Shown in pieces: positions 15,828 to 24,830 of a stretch of 64,000 bases of DNA. Location of the stretch: positions 186,001 to 250,000 of the forward strand of contig WSXU01000006.1 of NCBI GenBank assembly GCA_009773455.1, written 5' to 3'. How positions within the stretch are numbered: the first letter of the stretch is position 1; every line of letters begins with the position of its first letter. Made by a program: the position numbers and the translations under genes. Below the pieces are notes generated by a model. It was given only the letters and a program-made list of their open reading frames with translations. It was not told the origin of the DNA and searched no databases. Source of the DNA: Bacteroidota bacterium (lineage in GTDB: Bacteria; Bacteroidota; Bacteroidia; Bacteroidales; Lentimicrobiaceae).

Positions 15828-16577
15828 TCAGAAAACCCGTGCTTCATTCTGAAGCAGATCGATGAGCTGACCTGCATTCTCGGCATCGACATATTTGCAT
15901 GCTGCCCGCGGTTTAGGCATTTCATAATTAAGTACCTCGGTGAAGTTTTCGATGGCCTGGGGTTCATACACCCGGATGGGTTTGGTACGGGCAGCCATAA
16001 TTCCGCGCATGGCGGCAATCCTCGGCTCTTTTGCAATGCCCTTCTGAACAACGGCAACAAATGGCAAAGGTACTGTCAGGCTCTCTTTTCCTCCGTCAAT
16101 TTCGCGCGAAATAACCGGTTGACCACCCTCAATCTTCAGTGAGGAGACACAGGTTACTGACGGGCAATCAAGAAATTCAGCGAGCATGCCACCAACGGTT
16201 GATCCGTTGTGATCGCTGGATTCGATTCCGCAGAGGATGATGTCATATTTCTCGGTTTTCATTACTTCAGCCAGCTGGGCAGCGATGCCATAGGCATCGG
16301 CGGGATCGGTATTCACCCTGATGGCATCATCGGCACCAATGGCTAGGGCTTTGCGGATGGTAGGCTCAGCAGAAACAAGGCCTACATGGGCTACCGTCAC
16401 AGTCTGCACACCGTTGGATGCATCATCCTTAAGCTCGAGTGCACGGGTGAGTGCCAGCTCATCCCATGGATTGATCACCCATTGGATGCCTGTTACATCC
16501 AGCTTCTTCTGATCGTCAATAAATTTAACTTTTGTTGTAGTATCCGGCACATTGCTGATACAAACCAGGATTTTCAT
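15828..16577 (-). CDS. etfB: electron transfer flavoprotein beta subunit (second pair)
   Basis: This 249-residue ETF beta subunit starts MKILVCISNVPDTTTKVKF and has ILCGIESSDHNGSTVGGMLAEFLDCP (about 113-138) where AMP/FAD contacts lie in classical ETF. The motif DHNGSTVGG differs from DGDTAQVGP of the first pair and is the variant typical of Bacteroidota beta-oxidation ETFs. The length is that of ordinary (non-extended) EtfB. It is the first gene of the unit etfB2-etfA2-membrane FeS-CCG. A -7 element occurs 150 bp upstream at 16725-16732. Confidence 0.93.
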   Translation of the reverse strand: MKILVCISNVPDTTTKVKFIDDQKKLDVTGIQWVINPWDELALTRALELKDDASNGVQTVTVAHVGLVSAEPTIRKALAIGADDAIRVNTDPADAYGIAAQLAEVMKTEKYDIILCGIESSDHNGSTVGGMLAEFLDCPSVTCVSSLKIEGGQPVISREIDGGKESLTVPLPFVAVVQKGIAKEPRIAAMRGIMAARTKPIRVYEPQAIENFTEVLNYEMPKPRAACKYVDAENAGQLIDLLQNEARVF

Positions 16578-16724
16578 AAGCTAATTCGTTTTGTGGTCAG
16601 TTAAAATGAATATGTTAATTCCGAATCCGGAGAATCTTCAGAAAGAATCCCTGAAAGATCAGGCTTGACTGCCTGAACCATTCCGCGATACTTCCTGAAT
16701 GCTGAACTTTTTATATTCTGATTG

Positions 16725-16732
16725 CAAATATA
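16725..16732 (-). promoter_or_regulatory. -7 element of etfB2 operon
   Basis: Perfect TATATTTG on the minus strand. The -33 element is weak (TATG about 18 bp upstream). The predicted leader is about 140 nt long and contains a 5-bp hairpin. Confidence 0.45.
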
Positions 16733-16951
16733 CCATAATTTGGGAATGCGCATAATTTGCACTCCAGGAACCGGAAAAACCTGTTACCGGCAGATAAAAC
16801 ATTGTTTTACTGAATTATAAATTCCATCAATGATTTCCTTCTGAACCTGAACTGGAAACCCGACGGCATTATTGAACCGGACACATCCTTTTTTTTAGGG
16901 CTTTGGCTGAAGATATGGCGTCCTCCTGCATGAATCCGATGCAAATGATTA

Positions 16952-16959
16952 TATCTTTG
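16952..16959 (+). promoter_or_regulatory. -7 element of TonB-domain gene
   Basis: Perfect TATCTTTG 24 bp before the ATG at 16983, which would give a leader of about 17 nt. No clear -33 TTTG. Confidence 0.4.
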
Positions 16960-16982
16960 TATTCACCGAATACGTTGGTTGC

Positions 16983-17429
16983 ATGACAAAGAAAAGCAGG
17001 AAAGACAAAAATTTTATTAAAATGCCCCAATACCCCGGTGGCAGCGAAGCCCTTCGCAAATTCATCGACAGCGAGCTGCGCTATCCCGATCTTGCGCTGG
17101 AGCGGATGATTGAAGGGCAGGTACATGTCAGTTACACGGTTTCGAATGAAGGCCATGTGGAAGACGTGGAGGTTGTAAACGGAATCGGTCATGGCTGTGA
17201 TGAAGAGGCCATCAGGGTAATTTCATTGTTAAAATATGCCCCGGCCGATAACCACGGTGTGAAAGTAAGGAGCAGCATGCGTACCCGGATAAATTTCCGG
17301 CTCCCTCACGCTCCTGCTCCGGTGTTGAATTATACGGTCACTTCAGAACCAGCCAAACAAAAACCGGCCATAAAGCCGGTCGGTGGAAATAATTACGGAT
17401 ATACCATTACGTTCGGTGATAACACCTGA
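16983..17429 (+). CDS. stand-alone TonB C-terminal domain protein
   Basis: The TonB energy-transducer C-terminal fold is visible over residues 15-105 of this 148-residue protein: MPQYPGGSEALRKFIDSELRYP, IEGQVHVSYTVSNEGHVEDVEVVNG, CDEEAIRVISLLKYAPA and VRSSMRTRINFRL. The usual N-terminal membrane anchor and proline-rich linker are absent; the protein begins MTKKSRKDKNFIK and has no signal peptide. A short C-terminal tail (KPAIKPVGGNNYGYTITFG) follows. Without an anchor it cannot couple to ExbBD as classical TonB does, so it may be cytoplasmic or act with another protein. The gene is monocistronic, convergent with fabI (5-bp gap). Confidence 0.8.
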   Translation: MTKKSRKDKNFIKMPQYPGGSEALRKFIDSELRYPDLALERMIEGQVHVSYTVSNEGHVEDVEVVNGIGHGCDEEAIRVISLLKYAPADNHGVKVRSSMRTRINFRLPHAPAPVLNYTVTSEPAKQKPAIKPVGGNNYGYTITFGDNT

Positions 17430-17434
17430 ATCTC

Positions 17435-18304
17435 TTAAAATTCCGTTTCCGGATGATTTAGCGGATTTTCATGGCATTCCTTACATTCAAGACTTTTATT
17501 ATATTGTAGCATGGCGCGCTGGCTCATACCCATGCTGCTGAACCCGCCGTCATGGAACAGATTCTGCATTGTAACCTTCCTGGTAAGGTCAGAAAACAGG
17601 GTAATGCAATAATCTGCACATTCATCGGCCGTTGCATTGCCCAGGGGCGACATACGCTCCGTAAAGTCCATCAGGCCCGAAAAGCCCTTGACCCCCTGCC
17701 CTGCCGTGGTTGGTGTGGGTGATTGGGAAATGGTATTGATCCTGACATGTTTCTCGCGGCCATAGATATAGCCGAAACTCCTTGCAATGGATTCGAGCAC
17801 TGCCTTGGCATCAGCCATATCATTGTATTCGAACAGGGTACGCTGAGCAGCAATATAGGAAACGGCTACAATTGAACCCCATTCACTGATGGCATCCATT
17901 TTTTTGGCAGTCTGAATCATTTTGTGAAATGAAACAGCTGAAATATCCAGTGTTTTGGAAAAGAAGTCATAATTAATGTCATCATAAGGAAGCTTTTTAC
18001 GCACATTGGGTGACATCCCTATTGAGTGAAGCACAAAATCAATTTTCCCGCCGAAAATTTCAAGTGATTTCGAGAAGAGGTTTTCAAGATCTGCGACACT
18101 GGTGGCATCAGCCGGTATCATCTGTGAACCTGTTTTGGCAGCCAGTTCGTCCATATCTCCCATCCTGATGGCAAGTGGCGTATTGGTCAGAACCAGTTGT
18201 GCCCCTTCATCATGCGCCCTTTCAGCAATTTTCCAGGCAATGGAGTTGCTGTTCAGCGCGCCAAAAATTATTCCTTTTTTTCCTTTTAACAGGTTATACG
18301 CCAT
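17435..18304 (-). CDS. fabI: enoyl-[acyl-carrier-protein] reductase
   Basis: This 289-residue FabI (start MAYNLLKGKKG; the frame extends 22 codons further up but those residues do not fit the family) reduces trans-2-enoyl-ACP in fatty acid synthesis with NAD(P)H. It shows GIIFGALNSNSIAWKIA (the FabI-type G-x5-S-I-A nucleotide loop), VLHSIGMSP, and the catalytic Tyr-x6-Lys in EYNDMADAKA preceded ten residues earlier by the second active-site Tyr (VSYIAAQ). The late LFHDGGFSSMGMS is also typical. It lies 62 bp after recN on the same strand, so it may be co-transcribed with the bamD-recN unit. Confidence 0.93.
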   Translation of the reverse strand: MAYNLLKGKKGIIFGALNSNSIAWKIAERAHDEGAQLVLTNTPLAIRMGDMDELAAKTGSQMIPADATSVADLENLFSKSLEIFGGKIDFVLHSIGMSPNVRKKLPYDDINYDFFSKTLDISAVSFHKMIQTAKKMDAISEWGSIVAVSYIAAQRTLFEYNDMADAKAVLESIARSFGYIYGREKHVRINTISQSPTPTTAGQGVKGFSGLMDFTERMSPLGNATADECADYCITLFSDLTRKVTMQNLFHDGGFSSMGMSQRAMLQYNKSLECKECHENPLNHPETEF

Positions 18305-18366
18305 AAGTTCAGTTTTTATGTTTAAGGTTTTATCAGTTTTCGGGTAAATAGATGAAACAATCCAAC

Positions 18367-20028
18367 TCAACTATTGTTTTGGAGCATCTCCGCTGCAGCA
18401 TGGCGTGCAGCTTTTGAATCCGGGTCACCGCTGATCATCAGCGCAAGTTCTGTAATCCTTTGTTCATCGTCGAGTTGTTCAATGGCAGAATAGGTCCGGG
18501 TTTCATCGGTAAATTTAAAGACCTTGAAATGCCGGTTGCCCTTTCCGGCAATCTGGGGAAGATGGGTAATGGCAATGACCTGCATATTTGAAGCGATCTT
18601 CTTCAGGATACTTCCAACCCTTGTTGCAGTTTCACCGGAGATTCCGGTATCAATTTCATCGAAAATAATGGTCGGAAGCAAACTGGCCGATGAAATCAGC
18701 GACTTTACTGCAAGCATGAGCCTTGACAATTCTCCACCCGACGCGATCCTGGAAAGTTCAGCCGGAGGTATTCCTTTGTTGGCACTGAAAAGAAAATCTA
18801 TCCGGTCACTGCCATCACGACCCGGATCAGCCAGTGGCGTGATGTTCACCCTGAAAGCCGCTTCAATCATTCCAAGTTGTGCTACTGTTTCAAGCAGTGC
18901 CTTTTCAATGACTCCCGAAGCAGCTTTTCTCTTCTCAGTAAGCTGTCCGGAAAATCCCGTCAGCTCTTGCTGCAGGGCAAGAATCTGTTTTTCTTTCCCG
19001 GCAATCTGCAGATCCAGTGAATCAATGGTGGCAATTTTCTCTTCAATACTGTCCCTGACAGCGATCAGATCGTCAACCGAATTCACATGGTGCTTCTGTT
19101 CCAGCTGGTAGATCAACCCGAGACGGTCGTTGATTTCAGCAATGCGGGCTGGGTTATAATTTATTTCTTCAGCATTCCGTTCAACCGATGCCGCAATATC
19201 ACGCAATTCTATCAGGCAGGCTGAAACACGAGTACTCAGCTCTGACGACTCTTTCTGGTATCGTGAAGCGACCTGAAGATTGGCTACAACTTCGTTCAAA
19301 CGCCGGATCACGTTCTCTTCTCCGTGGCTTAAGAGTTCTGAGACCTGGAAAAGACGGGTTTTTATCTCTTCGGCATGGGTAAGTACCTCAGATTCTCCTT
19401 CAAGTTCTGACTGCTCACCGGATTTGAGCGACGCCTTTTCAAGTTCGTCGAACAGGAAGTTGAGATAATCCAGTTCTGTCCTTGATTTCTGGTTGGTTTC
19501 AACCAGCATGGCAAGCTCCTTTTTCAGGGTACTGATTTCCCTGAATAATTGCTTATACCTGCGGAGTAACAGGGCGTTTCCGGCCACCGAATCAACAACG
19601 GATAACTGGAAAGATGATTCCTGAAGTAAAAGGGTCTGATGCTGTGAATGAACATCAACCAGCATACCGGTAAGGTCTTTCAGCTGGTTCAGATTGACCG
19701 GGGTGTCGTTGATAAAGGCCCTTGACTTACCATGTGGGGTTATTTCACGCCTGATGATGCAGATGGTCTCATAATCCAGATCATTTTCCTGGAAAAAGCC
19801 CTCCAGGTCGCATTCCGACAGATCAAAAGTACCTTCAATACTACATTTTACGCTCTTATCAGGAAGGCTCAGGTTGTCGGCACGCTGACCAAGCATGAGC
19901 GACAAGGCACCCAGGATGATCGATTTACCGGCACCTGTTTCACCGGTAATCACCGAAAAGCGATCGCCAAACTCTATGTCGAGCCTGTTTATCAGCGCAT
20001 AGTTAACAATGGATAGTCGTAAAAGCAT
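18367..20028 (-). CDS. recN: DNA repair protein RecN
   Basis: This 553-residue SMC-like ATPase acts in double-strand break repair. It has Walker A GETGAGKSIILGALSLMLG (about 30-48), a long coiled coil (about 150-370), the ABC signature LSRIASGGELSRLMLA (about 425-440) and Walker B PTIIFDEIDTGISG (about 455). The D-loop/switch is AITHLPQIAGKGNRHFKV. Length matches the family (~550). It lies 54 bp after the DUF4835 gene in the conserved Bacteroidota order bamD-rpoZ-coaBC-DUF4835-recN. Confidence 0.95.
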   Translation of the reverse strand: MLLRLSIVNYALINRLDIEFGDRFSVITGETGAGKSIILGALSLMLGQRADNLSLPDKSVKCSIEGTFDLSECDLEGFFQENDLDYETICIIRREITPHGKSRAFINDTPVNLNQLKDLTGMLVDVHSQHQTLLLQESSFQLSVVDSVAGNALLLRRYKQLFREISTLKKELAMLVETNQKSRTELDYLNFLFDELEKASLKSGEQSELEGESEVLTHAEEIKTRLFQVSELLSHGEENVIRRLNEVVANLQVASRYQKESSELSTRVSACLIELRDIAASVERNAEEINYNPARIAEINDRLGLIYQLEQKHHVNSVDDLIAVRDSIEEKIATIDSLDLQIAGKEKQILALQQELTGFSGQLTEKRKAASGVIEKALLETVAQLGMIEAAFRVNITPLADPGRDGSDRIDFLFSANKGIPPAELSRIASGGELSRLMLAVKSLISSASLLPTIIFDEIDTGISGETATRVGSILKKIASNMQVIAITHLPQIAGKGNRHFKVFKFTDETRTYSAIEQLDDEQRITELALMISGDPDSKAARHAAAEMLQNNS

Positions 20029-20082
20029 AAACCAGAAACCGGTAATTGGGAAAGCAAAGTTACAAAATCCGCTTGTAAAAGC

Positions 20083-21039
20083 CTATTTTGAACCCGGACT
20101 GAAATTACCGTTGTTACCTGAAGTGGTTGTTGTTGTGGTCGTGTTCCCGGTTTCGAGAATCTTCTGATACTTGGAGGAGTTGGCCGGATCTATTTCCTTC
20201 AGGATGTTGACTGCCTTGGTTTTATCCATGGGTGATGCCCCCGAATAAATGTTCACGATTTCATCACGCTTGGCTTCAAGGAAAAGTTGAAGGATAAAGA
20301 GTCCCGGGCGTTCCCTGTTGGCTTTACGCAGCAGCTCAAGGCTTTCGTTGATGGCCACCCTGCCTGTTTCCACATCATCCGACATCTGGTCGAGTCCGAG
20401 ACGGTGATATTTATACATGGCCTCCCTTACTGAGGCATAGGTCGGATTGGTCAGGTTCTCGATCAGCCAGTAACGGTTCTTCTGGCTCTCAAAAGCCTTC
20501 CACCCCTTTTCACGGGCATTCTGTCCCATATTCACAATACCCTGAGCCTGGGCAAAATAGGGTGAGCCTCCATTCCTGGCAAAGGAATCACCATCAAGAC
20601 CCAGAAAAACATAAAGGTAATAGGCAATAGTAGATGTCAGGTTTGAGGTGAATACATTATCAGCATACTCAAGCGACTGAAATTCAACGTATTTAAATTC
20701 AAAATCCTTGTCAATGTAATTTAGCAAAGCGGTGTTATAGGATGATTTGTAGACCGGACGGCGAAGGGCAACATTCATTTTAGCGGTAAAATCTTCACCC
20801 GACCTGTTGCTGACGGTAATCAGGATGGTTCCTTCAATCCGCTCTTCAGGTTTATACTGATAGTTGGTCCATTTCCTGTTGTTCACAAAATCGTACAAAT
20901 CCTGCTGCAGGGTTTCAAATATTTTCTTTTCGGTACCTTCAACCTGTGGCGAAGTAACCTGCACCGTCACATTAAACTCCTGTGCAAAAGCAGCCATAGC
21001 CGCGATGCTCATACTTAACGCCAGAAACAGTTGCTTCAT
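20083..21039 (-). CDS. porD: DUF4835 family protein (PorD-type)
   Basis: This 318-residue protein has a clear signal peptide (MKQLFLALSMSIAAMAAFAQ, cleavage after FAQ) and the family start EFNVTVQVTSPQVEGTEKKIFETLQQDLYDF (first part EFNVTVQVTSPQV). Family members sit between coaBC and recN across Bacteroidota, as here, and are often annotated PorD and linked to type IX secretion. I treat that functional link as reported rather than shown here. The Gly/Thr-rich C-terminal tail (TTTTTTSGNNGNFSPGSK) is probably disordered. Periplasmic or outer-membrane-associated location is expected. Confidence 0.85.
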   Translation of the reverse strand: MKQLFLALSMSIAAMAAFAQEFNVTVQVTSPQVEGTEKKIFETLQQDLYDFVNNRKWTNYQYKPEERIEGTILITVSNRSGEDFTAKMNVALRRPVYKSSYNTALLNYIDKDFEFKYVEFQSLEYADNVFTSNLTSTIAYYLYVFLGLDGDSFARNGGSPYFAQAQGIVNMGQNAREKGWKAFESQKNRYWLIENLTNPTYASVREAMYKYHRLGLDQMSDDVETGRVAINESLELLRKANRERPGLFILQLFLEAKRDEIVNIYSGASPMDKTKAVNILKEIDPANSSKYQKILETGNTTTTTTTSGNNGNFSPGSK

Positions 21040-21054
21040 CTTATTAAAGTTGGT

Positions 21055-22263
21055 TTAAACGGTTTTACCTCTGAGGGAAATGATCATGTCGGCAATTTCC
21101 CCGGCAATCTTAGCTTTGCTGAATAGCCCGGTTTCTTTGATCTGCCCGCCGGCACCGATCATTTTAACCTTATTCGTATCTGTTCCGAAACCGGCTCCCT
21201 GATCGTTCAGGGAATTTAAAACGATCAGATCAAGGTTTTTATTTTGCAGTTTCTTCGTGGCATTGTCCGTTTCGTTTTCAGTTTCGAGCGCAAACCCTGT
21301 CAGGAACTGATTTTTCTGTTTCATTTTACCAAGTCCCGCCAGAATATCCGTGGTCGGTTTAAGTTCAACGGTCAAATTGCCATCCTTTTTCTTAATCTTT
21401 TGTGCAGCGGGTGAATCTACAGAATAATCAGCCACGGCGGCGGCCATAATTCCAAGATCGCACGATGGGAACACTTCAAAACAGGCTTTCGCCATCTCTG
21501 TGGCCGTCCGGACACTGATGAGCCTGATTGACGGGTTAAAGGCTTTTATGCTAACCGGCCCTGATACCAGAACAACTTCTGCTCCTCTTCCGGCCATTTC
21601 CTCAGCAAGGGCATATCCCATCTTTCCGGACGAGAAATTTCCGATAAAGCGCACCGGATCAATCAATTCGTAAGTCGGACCGGCTGAAATCAGGACTTTT
21701 TGTCCCTTAAAGTCATTTTTTTTTTCGAAGAAGCTTTTGATGACTTCCACAATTGCTTCAGGCTCTTCCATTCTGCCTGCCCCGCACAATCCGCTGGCCA
21801 GTTCCCCTTCATTGGGTGCAATCAGATGGTTTCCATATGAAATAAGGATATCGGTGTTTTTTTGCGTGGTGGGATGATGGTACATATCAAGATCCATGGC
21901 AGGCGCAAAAAATACCGGGCATTTGGCTGCAAGATAAGTGGTTGTAAGCAGGTTATCGGCTACACCATTGGCCATTTTGGCGAGTGTATTCGCCGAAACC
22001 GGGGCAATTACGAATACATCGGCCCACCTTCCCCACTCAACATGAGAATTCCAGGATCCGTCAACCTTATTGTAAGGTTCAATGAGGACAGGTTGCTGCG
22101 AAAGGGTTGAAAGTGTAAGCGGCGTAACAAAATCAGTGGCACATTGCGTCATGACCACCTTGACTTCAGCACCTTCCTTCTTAAAAAGCCTGACGAGTAT
22201 GGGAATTTTATAGGCAGCAATACTGCCGGTTACCCCGATCAGAATCTTTTTTCCTTTCAGCAT
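21055..22263 (-). CDS. coaBC: bifunctional phosphopantothenoylcysteine decarboxylase/phosphopantothenate-cysteine ligase
   Basis: This 402-residue CoaBC makes 4'-phosphopantetheine in coenzyme A synthesis. The N-terminal flavoprotein (CoaC) half has GVTGSIAAYKIPILVR, the catalytic-His segment NSHVEWGRWADVFVIAPVSANTLAKMANGVADNLL (first part NSHVEWG), and the PAMDLDMY PXMNXXMW-like motif. The C-terminal CoaB half has VLISAGPTYELIDPVRFIGN, FSSGKMGYALAE and KIKKKDGNLTVELKPTTDIL. The key cysteine of CoaC is in ASGLCGAGRM. Full length. It is 18 bp after rpoZ and 15 bp before the DUF4835 gene. Confidence 0.95.
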   Translation of the reverse strand: MLKGKKILIGVTGSIAAYKIPILVRLFKKEGAEVKVVMTQCATDFVTPLTLSTLSQQPVLIEPYNKVDGSWNSHVEWGRWADVFVIAPVSANTLAKMANGVADNLLTTTYLAAKCPVFFAPAMDLDMYHHPTTQKNTDILISYGNHLIAPNEGELASGLCGAGRMEEPEAIVEVIKSFFEKKNDFKGQKVLISAGPTYELIDPVRFIGNFSSGKMGYALAEEMAGRGAEVVLVSGPVSIKAFNPSIRLISVRTATEMAKACFEVFPSCDLGIMAAAVADYSVDSPAAQKIKKKDGNLTVELKPTTDILAGLGKMKQKNQFLTGFALETENETDNATKKLQNKNLDLIVLNSLNDQGAGFGTDTNKVKMIGAGGQIKETGLFSKAKIAGEIADMIISLRGKTV

Positions 22264-22281
22264 GGCCTGAAAATAAAGTGA

Positions 22282-22614
22282 TTATTCTTCTCCCTGATCT
22301 TTCAAAGGATTTCTGAAATACACCTGCCCGTTCAGGAACTCCTGAACAGCGATGAGCGTCGGCTTTGGCAGATGCTCGTAATACTTTGCAATTTCAATCT
22401 GTTCCCTGTTCTCGAAAACCTCTTCAAGGTTATCGTTTGGAACGGCAAACTCGGAAATCTTAGAGTTGAGTTCTTCCTTAATTTCGAGTGCAATCTGATT
22501 GGCACGCTTCGACAGAATGGCCACAGACTCATACATGTTGGTTGTGGGCTCCATCAACTGGTTGATGTTGCGGGTAACTGCGACGGTGTCGGTTTTGATT
22601 CTTTTAAAATCCAT
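22282..22614 (-). CDS. rpoZ: RNA polymerase omega subunit (Rpb6-like)
   Basis: This 110-residue omega/Rpb6-family subunit helps RNA polymerase assemble. Visible features are TNMYESVAILSKRANQIALEIKEELNSKISEF (first part TNMYESVAILSKRANQI), the conserved helix that clamps the beta' subunit, and a longer acidic C-terminal part than proteobacterial omega. It lies between bamD and coaBC with gaps of 5 and 18 bp, the standard Bacteroidota order. Small size would hide it without context. Confidence 0.88.
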   Translation of the reverse strand: MDFKRIKTDTVAVTRNINQLMEPTTNMYESVAILSKRANQIALEIKEELNSKISEFAVPNDNLEEVFENREQIEIAKYYEHLPKPTLIAVQEFLNGQVYFRNPLKDQGEE

Positions 22615-22619
22615 ATGGT

Positions 22620-23429
22620 TTACTGTAAAATTGTCAGATTTTCTAAATTCTTCTTTGCATTTTTCTGAATCTGAAGGGCTTCCTTTACCATTTCAGATTC
22701 AGGAAAGTTGGCCAGGAAATTGTCAACAGCTTCAGCACAGAGCTGGTATCTTTCACCCTGTTTTTTGTCAATACTGCTCCCTGCGTAGTAATAATATGAT
22801 TTTGCAATGTGGAACATGGCCGTTTCACGGTATTTTGTATCAGGGTAATCCTTAATCAGATTCTGATAATTGATGACTGCAGCCTTATAATCACGCATCT
22901 TGAAATACAAAACTGCAATATTCAGCGCCTTTGTTTCAAGTTTCAGCCTCAGTTCATCAATCAGTTCATTGGCCCTGGCAACACGCTCACTCTTCGGGTA
23001 TTGATTGATAAACAACTGAAGATCCTGAATGGCATCGTGTGTAACAGTCTGATCAAGACTTTCGGGTGGTGAATCAAGATAGTTACAAAAGGCACTCATA
23101 AATGCGGCTTCTTCGGCATGTTTGCTGTTTGGAAAATTTTTCGAAAACTGGCTGAAATAATAACTGGCCAGGATGTAATCCTTCTGCTCATAATTCGCAT
23201 TGGCATAATAGTAAGCCATGCGTTCAGCCTTCTCGGTACCTCTGTACAAAGGCATCAACTGATCGAAAAGCTGTATCGCCCTGTAATAGTCCTTATCCTC
23301 ATAGTAAGCGATGGCCATTTCATATTTTTTTTCATTATCCGTGCTCTTCATCAGTTTCTGATACTTACTGCAGGAGGTAATGACAACTATGGCCGGGATC
23401 AGCAAAAAGAAAATGCTTTTTCGAATCAT
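22620..23429 (-). CDS. bamD: outer membrane protein assembly lipoprotein BamD
   Basis: This 269-residue lipoprotein has a signal peptide and lipobox VITSC (C at about 20), then TPR repeats: KYEMAIAYYEDKDYYRAIQLFD, ERMAYYYANANYEQKDYILAS, SKHAEEAAFMSAFCNYL and MRDYKAAVINYQNLIKDYP. It belongs to the BAM complex that inserts outer membrane beta-barrels. It is the first gene of the bamD-rpoZ-coaBC-DUF4835-recN unit. A plausible promoter lies at 23477-23508. Confidence 0.93.
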   Translation of the reverse strand: MIRKSIFFLLIPAIVVITSCSKYQKLMKSTDNEKKYEMAIAYYEDKDYYRAIQLFDQLMPLYRGTEKAERMAYYYANANYEQKDYILASYYFSQFSKNFPNSKHAEEAAFMSAFCNYLDSPPESLDQTVTHDAIQDLQLFINQYPKSERVARANELIDELRLKLETKALNIAVLYFKMRDYKAAVINYQNLIKDYPDTKYRETAMFHIAKSYYYYAGSSIDKKQGERYQLCAEAVDNFLANFPESEMVKEALQIQKNAKKNLENLTILQ

Positions 23430-23476
23430 GCTGCAAAAATAAACATATTAAGCATACGATGAACGTATTATGTCTA

Positions 23477-23508
23477 CAAATATTACGGTTGTTGGGTTTC
23501 TTAACAAT
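23477..23508 (-). promoter_or_regulatory. promoter of bamD operon
   Basis: Minus-strand ATTG (23505-23508), 20-bp spacer and AATATTTG (23477-23484), one base off TAnnTTTG. The start would fall near 23470, giving a leader of about 40 nt. Confidence 0.4.
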
Positions 23509-23516
23509 ATTTAAGA

Positions 23517-24830
23517 TTACCCACCTTCCCCGGGTTTCAATGCTTCCGAGTATATCTTCAGGCACCGGTTTCTTGCTTCAGTATGTTCAACCATCTGATC
23601 CGGGTAACCACTGGTGCCGTATTCGGGAACCCATCTTTTAACATAAACGGCTTCCGGATCAAATTTTTTCATCTGCTCAGTCGGGTTGAAAATCCTGAAA
23701 TAGGGTGCGGCATCACAGCCACAACCTGCCGCCCACTGCCAGTTGCCATTGTTGGACGAAAGTTCGAAGTCAAGCAGCTTTTCAGCGAAATATGCTTCCC
23801 CCCACCGCCAGTCAATCAGCAGATGTTTTGTAAGGAAGCTGGCAACCACCATACGCACCCTGTTGTGCATGAATCCGGTCTGATTGAGTTCACGCATCCC
23901 TGCATCAACCAGAGGATATCCGGTGGTGCCTTCACACCATCGCTGAAAATTGTTTTCATTGCCCGACCATTGGATCCGGTCATAAGCCGGTTTAAAGGCC
24001 CTGTTGGTAACCGAGGGGTAAAATGCCAGGATCTGCATGAAAAACTCCCGCCAGATTAACTCATTCAACCATGCCTGACTAAGGGCTTTTCCCGCTGTTA
24101 TGCAATCCCTGACGCTGATGGTGCCGAAACGAAGATGTAGTCCAAGCCTGGTAGTCAAATCAATACCGGGAAAATTGCGGTGATCGGCATACCCGGCGAT
24201 GCGGTTTTCCTGAATTGACATCTCCGGAAACCGGAAAGTTCCGGGGTGAAATCCCATCTTTTCCAGGGAAAGCATCTGGCTCTGGTCTTGTCTGATCAGC
24301 GTCGGAAGCATAGATTCAGAACTGTACCGGCCAATGCCGTCATGATGCATCTTCTCAAGCCACTTTCTGCTGTAGGGTGTAAATACAACATATGGTTTAC
24401 CGTCCGGTTTCAGGATATCTCCGGCTTCAAACAGTACCTGGTCCTTGAATGACCTGAAGCCTGCGCCGGACCCGGAGATCAAAGCGGCAATATCTTTGTC
24501 ACGCCGGATGGCCGCCGGCTCATAATCCCTGTTGACAAATACCGTTTCAACCCGGTATTCACGAAGAATCTGACTGAAAATATCCGTCGGTGTTCCGTAA
24601 TAGACCGAAATACAGGTGTTGAAAGCTGACAACTGATTGTTAAGTTCCCCGATTCTGTTATGAATAAACAATACACGTTTGTCATCAGGTTTCAGTTTCG
24701 ATAAAATTTCAGTATCAAAAATAAAAACAGGCAGAACCTTCCGACCTGCTTTCAGCGCCTCATATAGCCCCCTGTTGTCGTTCAGCCGGAGATCGCGCCT
24801 GAACCAGAAAATATTGATAATTTCAGTCAT
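23517..24830 (-). CDS. phrB: deoxyribodipyrimidine photolyase
   Basis: This 437-residue DNA photolyase repairs cyclobutane pyrimidine dimers with light. The N-terminal domain has FWFRRDLRLNDNRGLYEAL (antenna-binding). The FAD domain has LTTRLGLHLRFGTISVRD, LNELIWREFFMQIL, QRWCEGTTGYPLVDAGMRELNQTG, MHNRVRMVVASFLTKHLLIDW and NNGNWQWAAGCGCDAAPYFRIFNP, the class I signature. It could be a cryptochrome-like variant, but all photolyase residues look present. It is 87 bp upstream of bamD on the same strand and divergent from the alpha-oxoamine synthase gene. Confidence 0.93.
   Translation of the reverse strand: MTEIINIFWFRRDLRLNDNRGLYEALKAGRKVLPVFIFDTEILSKLKPDDKRVLFIHNRIGELNNQLSAFNTCISVYYGTPTDIFSQILREYRVETVFVNRDYEPAAIRRDKDIAALISGSGAGFRSFKDQVLFEAGDILKPDGKPYVVFTPYSRKWLEKMHHDGIGRYSSESMLPTLIRQDQSQMLSLEKMGFHPGTFRFPEMSIQENRIAGYADHRNFPGIDLTTRLGLHLRFGTISVRDCITAGKALSQAWLNELIWREFFMQILAFYPSVTNRAFKPAYDRIQWSGNENNFQRWCEGTTGYPLVDAGMRELNQTGFMHNRVRMVVASFLTKHLLIDWRWGEAYFAEKLLDFELSSNNGNWQWAAGCGCDAAPYFRIFNPTEQMKKFDPEAVYVKRWVPEYGTSGYPDQMVEHTEARNRCLKIYSEALKPGEGG

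Larger units (their letters stand above)
16578..16982. other. divergent intergenic region between etfB2 and a TonB-domain gene
   Basis: This 405-bp gap holds a perfect minus-strand -7 box for etfB2 (16725-16732) and a plus-strand -7 box for the TonB-domain gene (16952-16959). A small hairpin CAGGC-TTGACT-GCCTG at 16661-16676 lies in the etfB2 leader. No open frame is supported. Confidence 0.55.

Noticed and set aside
23434-23441. TATTTTTG just before the bamD start
   Set aside because: Only about 5 bp from the ATG, so it would leave no leader. The A-rich stretch more likely aids translation; the promoter at 23477-23508 fits better.
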